A stretch of 35,746 bases of DNA from Candidatus Omnitrophota bacterium (GTDB lineage: Bacteria > Omnitrophota > Omnitrophia > Omnitrophales > Aquincolibacteriaceae). Positions 22,873 through 30,397 of the stretch are shown piece after piece. The position numbers and the translations under genes were made by a program. How positions within the stretch are numbered: position 1 is the stretch's first letter; every line of letters begins with the position of its first letter. Where the stretch lies: contig JACPXM010000026.1 of assembly GCA_016196545.1 (NCBI GenBank), positions 1 to 35,746 on the forward strand, read 5' to 3'. Below the pieces are notes generated by a model, which was given only the letters and a program-made list of their open reading frames with translations, searched no databases and had not been told where the DNA came from.

Positions 22873-23562
22873 ATGAGAATGGGTTACGTTTTTGTTTTTA
22901 GCTTAGTGGCGGTCGTACTTTGTCAACCGCTGCTTTTTTCTGAGGAAGATTTTGAATCAGACAATGTCCACGCTTCTGCGGAAATGCTCCAAGACCCCGT
23001 AGAAGTCGGGACTGGGGTAGGGCCGGCGGCCGCCCAGATCCAAGGAAGTGAGGAGGAATCCTATCTCCTGCGGGTGGGGGATAGAGTACGGATCAAAATT
23101 TATCCCGAGGATGACTATATCAAGGGCGGAGAAATGGAGATAAGTTCGGAGGGGAATGTGACGATTCCTCTTGTAGGTAAAGTGAGGGTGGAGGGCCGCT
23201 CCGTCATTGAAGCGGAGCGGGCCATTGCTCAAATCCTTACCCAGGATTATATTGTCAATCCCGAAGTCGTGATTGAAGTCCTGGAATACAAGAAACTTTC
23301 AGTCGTCGTTCTGGGTGAAGTCCGAAAGCCCGGAACGTACCAGTTCCCCTCAGGGCAGACGAAGCTTTCGCTCCTGCAGGCTGTTTCCCTCGCGGGAGGT
23401 TTTTCGGACATCGCAAATATTAAGAAAATCCGGATTGTCCGGGACTTCGACGGCAAAAAAGAGGTGCTTCACGCCAATGCGGAGGCCATTATTAAAGGCA
23501 ATGACCCGGACATCCGACTGAAGGCCGGCGATGTCATTAATGTGTCGGAAAGCTTATTTTAA
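22873..23562 (+). CDS. Polysaccharide export protein (Wza/GumB-type, SLBB)
   Basis: A 229-aa periplasmic/outer-membrane export protein. A signal peptide (YVFVFSLVAVVLCQPLLF) is followed by a poly_export domain (YLLRVGDRVRIKIYPEDDYIKGGEMEIS...GNVTIPLVGKVRVEGRS) and one SLBB domain (VVVLGEVRKPGTYQFPSG...LSLLQAVSLAGGFSD). It has Cys17, but the sequence around it (VVLC) is a poor lipobox, and it lacks the C-terminal amphipathic helix of E. coli Wza, being nearer in size to short GumB-like exporters. It is followed 21 nt later by its inner-membrane partner. Confidence 0.93.
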   Translation: MRMGYVFVFSLVAVVLCQPLLFSEEDFESDNVHASAEMLQDPVEVGTGVGPAAAQIQGSEEESYLLRVGDRVRIKIYPEDDYIKGGEMEISSEGNVTIPLVGKVRVEGRSVIEAERAIAQILTQDYIVNPEVVIEVLEYKKLSVVVLGEVRKPGTYQFPSGQTKLSLLQAVSLAGGFSDIANIKKIRIVRDFDGKKEVLHANAEAIIKGNDPDIRLKAGDVINVSESLF

Positions 23563-23583
23563 TTTTCACCGGAAAGATTAGAA

Positions 23584-25392
23584 ATGGCAGATAAAATCAT
23601 CGCACAAGATTATGTGGAAGAAGTCGAAAAGCCGATTGATTTTAAGTACTACTTTTATCTTCTCGCAAAAAATTTTTACGTCATCCTTACCTTCTTTATT
23701 ATTACCGTGACGCTGGCCACGATTTATGTCTCCCGCATGCCGGACCAATACCACAGCATGGCCCAGCTGATTATCGAACGGCCCAAAACCACTTATGCCC
23801 CCGACAAAAAGGAAACGGGTCCGATGATCGAAGGCTGGTCGGAAGATTATTACAATACCCAAAAAGAAATCATGACCTCGCCCACGGTTTTAAGGCAAGT
23901 GGTCGAAGAGCTGAAACTGAATGAATATTTCGGCAATGAAAATGAGGAGGATCTCATCGCAAAAGTCGCAAATCGGATGAATGTCGAGAGAATCCGCAAC
24001 AGCCGTATCTTTAATATCAACGTTCGGGCCCCCGATGCGCAGCTTGCCGCCAACCTCGCCAACAGCATTTCGCGTGCGTATATCCGGAAAAATTTCGAAG
24101 ATTATCTTTATTTTTCCAAAGAAATCCTGGCTTGGCTTCCCCAGGAACAGGGAAAATCTGACGGCGATCTTATCAGCGTGGAAGACCCTTTTGGAGGGGT
24201 CAAACAAGTCAGCCGCAAAGAGCTCATTGAAAGCCTCCCTTCCATTCAAACGGATGAAACCGTGCGAGAGCTTCGGGAGAAGAAAAGTTTTCTGGAAGCG
24301 GAGCTGACCTCGCTTTTACGCCAGTACCGCGAAAAACATCCTCTCATTGTCAAGGCGCGCGCCAACATGGCTTTTCTTGAAGATAGTATCGAGGCCGAGA
24401 AGGCGCGTGTGATTGAGGGCTTGAAAAGCCGGGCCGAAGGACATATGCAGGTCAGCCATGCCCGGATATTGGAAGAGGCCACCGTCCCCAAAGAACCCTC
24501 AGGTCCGGACCGGCAGCGTATTGTTTTAATCGCCGCGCTGATTGAAATCTTCGTTGGTTTTCTTGTCATTTTTCTGCTCGATTACTTTGACGATACGCTT
24601 CATTCCCTTGAAGACATGGAACGCAAGGGGATTGCGCTGCCCTTTTTAGGGCCCATTCCGTTAATGAAGGGGAAAAAAATTAAGCCCGATTTTACTTCTC
24701 TGGTGACTTACCATGACCGGAAATCCGATATTGCGGAATCTTTCCGCTACCTGCGGGTGGCCATAAATTTTTCCGCTTCTCCGGAGTCTCTAAAGAATCT
24801 TGTGATTACCAGCTGCCTTCCCTCCGAGGGAAAGTCCTTTATCTCACACAATATTGCGGTTTCACTCGCCTTGGATGGAAACAAGACGCTTTTGGTGGAC
24901 GCGGATTTAAGGCGCCCGGTGGTGCATGAAAGATTCCGGATTGAAAATGAAATCGGCCTTTCCAATTATCTGACCAGCAACCTTGAATTCGAATCCGTCC
25001 TTAAAGAATGCTTTGTCGAAAATTTAACCGTCATTCCAAGCGGCCCGGTTTCGCCGAATCCGGCTGAAATCTTGGGTTCCGAGAAGATGAAAACATTTTT
25101 GGAGGAGGCCCGCAAGCGCTTTGACCGCGTGATTATCGATTGCCCGCCGCTCACGGGTCTGGGCGACGGGTATGTGGTGGGAAATCTGGTTGGGCACGTC
25201 ATTTTGGTGATTCGAGCGGCCAACACGCCCTCCGACCTGATTTCGCGCACGCACAAACAACTCGACAAAATGGGGATTAAAATCATCGGCGCCATCCTGA
25301 ATCAAATTGATATCGAAAAAGAGCGCTACAAGGGTTATTCCAAATATTATTACCACACCTACAACCGGTACTATAACGAGCAGGGCAAATAG
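23584..25392 (+). CDS. Chain-length determinant / BY-type tyrosine autokinase (Wzc-like)
   Basis: A 602-aa protein fusing a Wzz-type membrane domain and a bacterial tyrosine kinase domain. Transmembrane helices lie near residues 28-50 and 318-340, with a periplasmic coiled coil between. The cytoplasmic kinase has Walker A (SCLPSEGKSF), Walker A' (LLVDADLRRP) and Walker B (RVIIDCPP). The C-terminus has a Tyr cluster (YKGYSKYYYHTYNRYYNEQ) for autophosphorylation. It controls polymer length and export with Wza. The periplasmic part is shorter than in many Wzc proteins. No separate phosphatase gene is seen in the window. Confidence 0.94.
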   Translation: MADKIIAQDYVEEVEKPIDFKYYFYLLAKNFYVILTFFIITVTLATIYVSRMPDQYHSMAQLIIERPKTTYAPDKKETGPMIEGWSEDYYNTQKEIMTSPTVLRQVVEELKLNEYFGNENEEDLIAKVANRMNVERIRNSRIFNINVRAPDAQLAANLANSISRAYIRKNFEDYLYFSKEILAWLPQEQGKSDGDLISVEDPFGGVKQVSRKELIESLPSIQTDETVRELREKKSFLEAELTSLLRQYREKHPLIVKARANMAFLEDSIEAEKARVIEGLKSRAEGHMQVSHARILEEATVPKEPSGPDRQRIVLIAALIEIFVGFLVIFLLDYFDDTLHSLEDMERKGIALPFLGPIPLMKGKKIKPDFTSLVTYHDRKSDIAESFRYLRVAINFSASPESLKNLVITSCLPSEGKSFISHNIAVSLALDGNKTLLVDADLRRPVVHERFRIENEIGLSNYLTSNLEFESVLKECFVENLTVIPSGPVSPNPAEILGSEKMKTFLEEARKRFDRVIIDCPPLTGLGDGYVVGNLVGHVILVIRAANTPSDLISRTHKQLDKMGIKIIGAILNQIDIEKERYKGYSKYYYHTYNRYYNEQGK

Positions 25393-25403
25393 CCCCCCTT
25401 TGC

Positions 25404-27338
25404 ATGTTAGCCGTCGTTGATTTTCTTTTTTTAAGCCCGCTCCTTTTAAGCCTCTTTTTGATTTTAATCAGCCTGGGCACGGTTCAATACGGGGCCTCGC
25501 TGATGTATCAAATCCTGAGTGCTGCGATGGTGTTTTTGGGATTTTTGGCGCTGAAGCTGGGGATTGGGGCCCGGCGCTGGACCTGGGTCGCTTCTTCGGC
25601 ACTGGGTTTTCTGGCGTTGGTTTATTTTTATCTTGTGCTTCAGCGAAACGGCTGGCATGCGTTTACCTCGACGGGAAGCTGGTATGCGCGTCTGGAATTG
25701 GCGGGCCTCTATTTTTCCGGATTCGCTCATTTTTTTTATGCCTCTCAGGCGCTCAAACACCGCCCCCTCATCGAATTTTTTTTGAAGGTTTGGGTGGCCC
25801 TGACCTTTTTGCTGGCGGTCTATTTTATGGCCCTTTGTTTTACCTCGCCGCGTCATTCGGCGGAAGGCCTTTCGGGGCCTTTCCCCGTCCTCTATGTCCT
25901 GCAGCCTCTGGCCGGAAACTGGATTCAACCCAATAATTTAGTCGACCTTTTTATTCCCGGTTTCTTTTATTCCTTTTCCTTTTTTTTGTATCGCCTCATG
26001 AGACCCGCTTCGGGAGAGGCGAAACGGATACGCCTAAGCCGATTATTTTTGTATTTTTGCGTTTCCGCGGTTTTGGCGGCCGCCCTTCTTTTTACAAAAT
26101 CGAGGGCGGGCATTGCCGCCGTGGGAGGGGGATTTGGTGTTTATGTTTTAGGGGTCCTCTATTATCACCGGCGCGAGCGCCGGCTCGCCCGGCGGCTGAG
26201 CGTCGCGGCCCTTTTAATCTTTCTTTTTTTGACTTCGATCGGCGTGCGGGAAGTGATTCAAGAAATGGGCACGATTGCCCAAGCCGTGAAACAGGAGGCG
26301 GATTTTCAAGGGCCCCGTTTTCAGGTGATTGCTGCCAGTCTGCAATTAGTCAAAAAGTTCGGGCTGGCCGGCGTCGGGCTCGGAAACTTTCAATCGGCAT
26401 GGCTTTTTTCACATGAACCGCCGGCCTATGATTTTCCGGCAAATTCCTATAATGATTTTTTATGGGTTTGGGCCGAATTAGGGATTGCCGGCTTTCTCCT
26501 TTTTGCTGGTTCCCTTTTGGGGGGAATTTTCCGCCTCCTTTTGCTGGGCTTTAAAAGTGAAAGTTATTTTCTGGCCCATATGAGATTTGCCTCGGCCGGG
26601 ACGCTCCTCGCTTTTGCGCTGCACGCGCTTGTGGACACCACCTTTTTTATCCTTCCCCTTTATGTCCTCATGATGACGGTTTTGGGGGCGGGGGAAGCCT
26701 TGGGGGCAATCGATAGGGAGGCGGATCCCACTTCAAAAAAGACACAGGGTTTCCGATGGCCGGGACGGCTGGGGCTTATTTTTATCTTTATCGTGGCATT
26801 TTTTACGGCCTGGCTTGGGGCCAAACGGTTTCTTGCGTATTCTATTTCCAAATCGAATCACAAGGATGCGCTTTTAATGGCGCAGAATTTGGACGTTTTC
26901 AATCCCCTCTATGCGGCCCACCATCTTAGAAATCTAGAACAAGAATATCTTCGAAATCCGGATTCCGTCCGGCTCGCGAATCTTCTCCTCACGGCAGATG
27001 AGGCTATACGCCGGGATCCCTTTCAAGTCCTTTATTATGTCCGCCGTGCCGAAATCTTTATGCTTGTCGGCAGAGAAGAGGGGGTGCGGGAAAGTTTTGA
27101 GCTGATGCGGGACCGGCTTCCCGGATTTTATTTAGCGGAACTTGCCGCAGCGGGATTTTATATGAGCCAGGCGGTCAAAACCAAAGACGCGGAGCAGGGC
27201 CGACGTTTTGAGGCCAAAGGCATTCGTCATTTCCGGAAGGCCCAGGAGCTTCATCCTCAAATGCGGGCCCATAACCTTTATGGACTGGCATCCCAGGAAG
27301 CCATGGAGCGGTTTTTTAAATTGCAGGATTCCCCCTAA
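25404..27338 (+). CDS. O-antigen ligase/polymerase (Wzy_C family) with helical C-terminal domain
   Basis: A 644-aa protein with about 11-12 hydrophobic segments up to residue ~475 and a soluble helical, TPR-like C-terminal region (~480-644: SKSNHKDALLMAQNLDVFNP...). Wzy_C landmarks are FTKSRAGIAAVGGGFGVY, GLAGVGLGNFQSAW and NSYNDFLWVWAELGIAGF; the usual AHN before DYL is replaced by NSYN, so the conserved His of many ligases is missing. It probably polymerises or ligates the polymer handled by the Wza/Wzc pair. It starts 11 nt after the kinase gene. A ligase and a polymerase cannot be told apart here. Confidence 0.87.
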   Translation: MLAVVDFLFLSPLLLSLFLILISLGTVQYGASLMYQILSAAMVFLGFLALKLGIGARRWTWVASSALGFLALVYFYLVLQRNGWHAFTSTGSWYARLELAGLYFSGFAHFFYASQALKHRPLIEFFLKVWVALTFLLAVYFMALCFTSPRHSAEGLSGPFPVLYVLQPLAGNWIQPNNLVDLFIPGFFYSFSFFLYRLMRPASGEAKRIRLSRLFLYFCVSAVLAAALLFTKSRAGIAAVGGGFGVYVLGVLYYHRRERRLARRLSVAALLIFLFLTSIGVREVIQEMGTIAQAVKQEADFQGPRFQVIAASLQLVKKFGLAGVGLGNFQSAWLFSHEPPAYDFPANSYNDFLWVWAELGIAGFLLFAGSLLGGIFRLLLLGFKSESYFLAHMRFASAGTLLAFALHALVDTTFFILPLYVLMMTVLGAGEALGAIDREADPTSKKTQGFRWPGRLGLIFIFIVAFFTAWLGAKRFLAYSISKSNHKDALLMAQNLDVFNPLYAAHHLRNLEQEYLRNPDSVRLANLLLTADEAIRRDPFQVLYYVRRAEIFMLVGREEGVRESFELMRDRLPGFYLAELAAAGFYMSQAVKTKDAEQGRRFEAKGIRHFRKAQELHPQMRAHNLYGLASQEAMERFFKLQDSP

Positions 27339-27357
27339 GGCGGTTCCGGAGAGTTTG

Positions 27358-27404
27358 GCCTAGTACCGCGAACCCCTAAAATTTAAAATGACGCGGTACT
27401 AGGC
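27358..27404. repeat. 13-bp inverted repeat GCCTAGTACCGCG between convergent genes
   Basis: GCCTAGTACCGCG, 21 nt, CGCGGTACTAGGC (perfect). The right arm contains the stop codon of the minus-strand gene at 27399. It could work as a bidirectional terminator, or be another palindromic element; the AT-rich loop and lack of a T-run favour the latter. Confidence 0.7.
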
Positions 27405-27788
27405 GGATTTCTCAATCATGAGATAGGATTCAAACTGGGTTTTCCAGTCCAGAATCACGCGAATGCTCAGAAGCGAGGGTTTGTGAATGACGAGGTCTTG
27501 GGGGAAAAGGTGTTTATGCCAACGGAAAAGCACCGAATTGGTGACGGGTTCAATATCCATGGGCGGTGTGCGCAGGGCCGGGCCGTTTTCGGGGACGTAC
27601 TCAAGTACTTCCTTATGAAAGCGCGGGTCTTTTCTCCAGCAGGTTACGACATAGGTTTCTGAAAAATGATGAGGGAAGTGGGAGACATAAAGGTTACTGT
27701 GAATATGTTCCGCGCTGTAGCCGTCACGGCCTGTTTCTTTAAAATTGCGGCAGATAAAAAATTGAAGAAGCTGGATTTCCCCTACCAT
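27399..27788 (-). CDS. Conserved hypothetical protein (DUF6941-like)
   Basis: A 129-aa protein with dense aromatic and charged content (LLQFFICRNFKETGRDGYSAE; YVVTCWRKDPRFHKEVLEY; VTNSVLFRWHKHLFP). From memory this resembles small conserved proteins annotated DUF6941; I am not certain. No signal or membrane segment. The last residues are encoded by the arm of a palindrome, so the C-terminus may have been altered by it. It is divergent from rfbC, with start codons only 23 nt apart. Confidence 0.65.
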   Translation of the reverse strand: MVGEIQLLQFFICRNFKETGRDGYSAEHIHSNLYVSHFPHHFSETYVVTCWRKDPRFHKEVLEYVPENGPALRTPPMDIEPVTNSVLFRWHKHLFPQDLVIHKPSLLSIRVILDWKTQFESYLMIEKSA

Positions 27789-27796
27789 GAAAGGAT

Positions 27797-27804
27797 ATTA
27801 TACT
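27797..27804. promoter_or_regulatory. Overlapping divergent -10 boxes
   Basis: ATTATACT holds TATACT on the plus strand (27799-27804; ATG of rfbC after 7 nt) and TATAAT on the minus strand (27802-27797; ATG of the divergent gene after 8 nt). Both transcripts would be leaderless, and the two promoters must compete for the same DNA. No convincing -35 on either side. Confidence 0.5.
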
Positions 27805-27811
27805 CAAAACC

Positions 27812-28348
27812 ATGAAATTCACACGCCTTGAAATTCCCGATATTATCTTAATCGAGCCCGAGATCAAAAAGGATGTTCGCGGCGCCTTCGCTGAAAATTA
27901 TCGTAAAGACATCTTTGCAAAACAGGGAATAAAGGAAGATTTTATTCAAGACAATTTCAGCATTTCCCGGCCCGGGGTTTTGCGCGGGCTTCATTTTCAG
28001 GCGCCGCCGAGGGCCCAATCCAAACTTGTCCGTGTGACCCACGGCAAGGCCTGGGATGTTGCGGTGGATATCCGCAAAAAATCGAAGACCTACGGCCGGT
28101 TTGTGGCGGAAATTTTAAGTGGTGAAAATCAAAAAATGATTTATATCCCGCCGGGATTTGCCCACGGATTTCTTGTCTTGGCGGGCGAAACGCAGTTTCT
28201 CTACAAAGTCTCCGACTATTATTCCTTGCCGCATGACGGCGGCGTTTTATGGAATGACCCCGACCTTGGTATCCCCTGGCCGAAGCTCGCGCGGGAATAC
28301 CTTTTGTCCGAGAAAGACAGGCAATTGCCCCGCCTGAAGGATTTGTAA
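27812..28348 (+). CDS. rfbC: dTDP-4-dehydrorhamnose 3,5-epimerase
   Basis: A 178-aa RmlC-type cupin that converts dTDP-4-dehydro-6-deoxyglucose to dTDP-4-dehydrorhamnose. The family blocks are complete: DNFSISRPGVLRGLHFQ (catalytic His in RGLHFQ), VAVDIRKKSKTYG, YIPPGFAHGFLVL and KVSDYY. The length is typical. The other rml genes (rfbA, rfbB, rfbD) are not in the window. The product would feed rhamnose-containing polymers, consistent with the polysaccharide module upstream. Confidence 0.96.
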   Translation: MKFTRLEIPDIILIEPEIKKDVRGAFAENYRKDIFAKQGIKEDFIQDNFSISRPGVLRGLHFQAPPRAQSKLVRVTHGKAWDVAVDIRKKSKTYGRFVAEILSGENQKMIYIPPGFAHGFLVLAGETQFLYKVSDYYSLPHDGGVLWNDPDLGIPWPKLAREYLLSEKDRQLPRLKDL

Positions 28349-28352
28349 ATTC

Positions 28353-28391
28353 TACCGGTTCCAGGTTGCCGCCGGCAACCTGGAACCGGTA
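28353..28391. repeat. 39-nt perfect hairpin, CCGGTTCCAGGTTGCC family
   Basis: An 18-bp perfect inverted repeat (TACCGGTTCCAGGTTGCC) with loop GCC. The arms are identical to the inner part of the ubiA element (10396-10446), whose loop is GGC. It is followed by AAGTTTTGTTT, so it may also serve as the rfbC terminator. Confidence 0.92.
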
Positions 28392-28399
28392 AGTTTTGT

Positions 28400-28428
28400 T
28401 TGATTTCGAACGATCGTTCGATTATAAT
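28400..28428 (+). promoter_or_regulatory. lexA promoter with SOS box in the spacer
   Basis: TTGATT, 17 nt, TATAAT. The spacer is filled by CGAACGATCGTTCG (28407-28420), a perfect match to the Firmicute-type LexA/DinR box (CGAAC-N4-GTTCG), within a 16-bp palindrome. LexA bound here would block RNA polymerase. The -10 ends 6 nt before the lexA ATG, so the mRNA is predicted to be leaderless. Confidence 0.85.
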
Positions 28429-28434
28429 TCGCTC

Positions 28435-29025
28435 ATGCCTAAGCGAATTGATTTTCAAGCGGTCATCGCAAAACTCCGTTCTTTTTATGCAAAGCGGCGG
28501 CGCCTGCCGAGTTTTTCAGAGCTTCAGGAACTTCTGGATTATCGCTCAAAAGGGAGTGTCTCTGCGCTCGTGGGGCATCTCCTCCGCCGTGGCATTGTCC
28601 GCCGTGACACGACAACAGGACGCCTCCTTCCCACGCTGCTTCTGGAACCGCATTTAAAAGTTCTCGGCACCATTCAGGCGGGATTTCCCTCGCCCGCCGA
28701 AGAGGAGCTCCTCGATACGCTTTCCCTGGATGAATTTCTCATCCGCAAACCCGAGGCGAGTTTTCTTGTCAAAGTGACGGGAGATTCCATGATTGAGGCA
28801 GGCATTTGCCCCGGGGACCTTGTGATTGTGGAGCGCGGCCGCGATCCTAAACCGGGCCATATCGTGATTGCGGAAGTCGACGGGGAATGGACGATGAAAT
28901 ACTATGAAAAAAGAAAAGGACAGATTGTGCTGAGGGCCGCGAACAAAAAATACCCCTTAATTTTTCCGAAGCAAGAATTAAAGATAGGAGGAATCGTAAT
29001 CGCCAATGTCAGAAAATATGAATAA
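28435..29025 (+). CDS. lexA: LexA-family SOS repressor with UmuD-like C-terminus
   Basis: A 196-aa protein. Residues ~1-70 form a winged-helix domain (FYAKRRRLPSFSELQELLDYRSKGSVSALVGHLLRRGI). The C-terminal S24 protease domain has the Ala-Gly cleavage site (TIQAGFPSPAEEELLD), the catalytic Ser in GDSMIEAGICPGDLVIVE and the catalytic Lys in DGEWTMKYYEK. The stretch from AGFPSPAEEE to LSLDEFLI is closer to UmuD than to classical LexA, and the gene is followed by a Y-family polymerase as umuD is by umuC. The SOS box in its promoter indicates autoregulation. The start at 28435 is supported by the promoter; the longer ORF would begin upstream of the -10. Confidence 0.9.
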   Translation: MPKRIDFQAVIAKLRSFYAKRRRLPSFSELQELLDYRSKGSVSALVGHLLRRGIVRRDTTTGRLLPTLLLEPHLKVLGTIQAGFPSPAEEELLDTLSLDEFLIRKPEASFLVKVTGDSMIEAGICPGDLVIVERGRDPKPGHIVIAEVDGEWTMKYYEKRKGQIVLRAANKKYPLIFPKQELKIGGIVIANVRKYE

Positions 29026-29050
29026 GAAAATGCAAAAAACTTTTTGATCT

Positions 29051-30337
29051 ATGACTTCTTCATTTATTCACGTTGATTGCGACGCGTTTTTCGCCTCCGT
29101 CGAACAGGCCCTTCATCCCGAGCTTCGCGGCAAGCCTGTTGTTACGGGAAAGGAGCGGGGGATTATTGCCTGCGCCAGTTATGAGGCAAAGGCGCTTGGC
29201 GTGCGCCGTCCCATGGCGCTTTTTGAGGCCCGTAAGATTTGTCCCCAGCTTATCTGCCTTCCCAGCGATTACGAATCCTACAGCCTTTTTTCCCGCCGCC
29301 TGTTTCATATCATCCGCCGCTTTACACCCATCGTGGAAGAATATTCCATCGACGAGGCCTTTGCTGAACTCTCAGGTCTCAGACGGCTCTTTCACTGCGG
29401 CTATGCGGAAATTGCCTGGCAGATCAAACAGGCCATTCAAAAGGAATTGGGCATCACGGTTTCGGTGGGCCTGAGCCTTTCCAAATCGCTTGCCAAAATC
29501 GCGTCCAAAGAAAAAAAACCTGATGGTTTTACGGTGGTAAAAGGCCAGGATTTGGAATCCTTTATTTCTAAAATCCCTTTGGAGAGGGTTTGCGGTTTTG
29601 GGCCTAATTCCGTGGCGCTTTTGGAAAAACAGGGGCTTCGTTCGGTGCTCGATTATACCCGGCGTCCCGAGCCCTGGGCAAAAAAAATGCTTGGGAAGGT
29701 GGGCGTTGAGCTTTGGCATGAATTGCGGGGCGAACCGGTTTATGGCTTTATGACCGAACCCAAAGAAGATTATCTTTCCCTCAGCAAGACCAAAACTTTT
29801 ACGCCGCCTTCTTCGGAAAAGCCTTATGTGAAGGCGCAGCTTCTGCGCAATCTTGAATCTGCATTTATCAAATTGCGCCGTCACAAACTGCGCGCCCGCG
29901 GTCTTTCGGTTTTTTTGAGGACGCAGGAATTCCGTTCCTGGGGGATGGAAGCCCAGTTGGATCGCGCAACGCGCTCGACGCTTGAGGCCGTGCGGCTTGC
30001 CGAGGAATTGTTCGAAAAGGTGTTCCGGCCCGGAATATTTTACCGGCTGACGGGCGTGGTGCTTTCCAAAATCGAAAGCGACGACGCCGAAATTCAATAT
30101 TCCCTTTTCGAGGATGTGGCAAAAATAAAATCCCTGCGCGCTATCGATGAGGCGATTGACAGCGTGAACGCATTTTACGGCAAACATACCTTGCATTTGG
30201 GTTCGACCTTGTGGCTGGGCCGGCGCCGTCAGCACTTGGCCGCGCGCGGGGATTTAGCCCGGCGCAAACTCGAACTGCTTCCAGGCGAAACCTTCCGTCA
30301 GCGGCTCTCAATTCCGATGTGGGATATTCGACTGTAG
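29051..30337 (+). CDS. dinB: Y-family DNA polymerase (DinB/Pol IV-like)
   Basis: A 428-aa translesion polymerase. The palm/finger motifs are HVDCDAFFASVEQ (first catalytic Asp pair), ACASYEAKALGVRRPM and EEYSIDEAFAELSG (catalytic Asp-Glu). SVGLSLSKSLAKIASKEKKPDGF and the HhH region (RVCGFGPNSVALLEKQGL) follow, then a little-finger domain to ~350. No beta-clamp motif could be placed with certainty. It lies 25 nt after lexA with no good Shine-Dalgarno and no own SOS box, so it is probably co-expressed as a UmuDC-like SOS mutagenesis cassette. The last ~50 residues are Arg-rich and variable. Confidence 0.94.
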   Translation: MTSSFIHVDCDAFFASVEQALHPELRGKPVVTGKERGIIACASYEAKALGVRRPMALFEARKICPQLICLPSDYESYSLFSRRLFHIIRRFTPIVEEYSIDEAFAELSGLRRLFHCGYAEIAWQIKQAIQKELGITVSVGLSLSKSLAKIASKEKKPDGFTVVKGQDLESFISKIPLERVCGFGPNSVALLEKQGLRSVLDYTRRPEPWAKKMLGKVGVELWHELRGEPVYGFMTEPKEDYLSLSKTKTFTPPSSEKPYVKAQLLRNLESAFIKLRRHKLRARGLSVFLRTQEFRSWGMEAQLDRATRSTLEAVRLAEELFEKVFRPGIFYRLTGVVLSKIESDDAEIQYSLFEDVAKIKSLRAIDEAIDSVNAFYGKHTLHLGSTLWLGRRRQHLAARGDLARRKLELLPGETFRQRLSIPMWDIRL

Positions 30338-30340
30338 ATT

Positions 30341-30397
30341 CCCTCACCCTAACCCTCTCCCCGAGGGAGAGGGAATTGCGCAGGCTTAAAGTGAGGG
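30341..30397. repeat. Nested palindrome CCCTCAC...CCCTCTCCC-GGGAGAGGG...GTGAGGG
   Basis: Inner 9-bp inverted repeat CCCTCTCCC-CGA-GGGAGAGGG (30353-30373) inside outer arms CCCTCAC/GTGAGGG. It fills the gap between the convergent dinB and aminotransferase genes and supplies the last codons of the latter (ILSPSL). A related CCCTCTCCCC element is inside the same aminotransferase gene. Confidence 0.8.

Noticed and set aside
29372-30235. 287-aa minus-strand ORF opposite dinB
   Set aside because: A shadow ORF; the plus strand has complete Y-family polymerase motifs.
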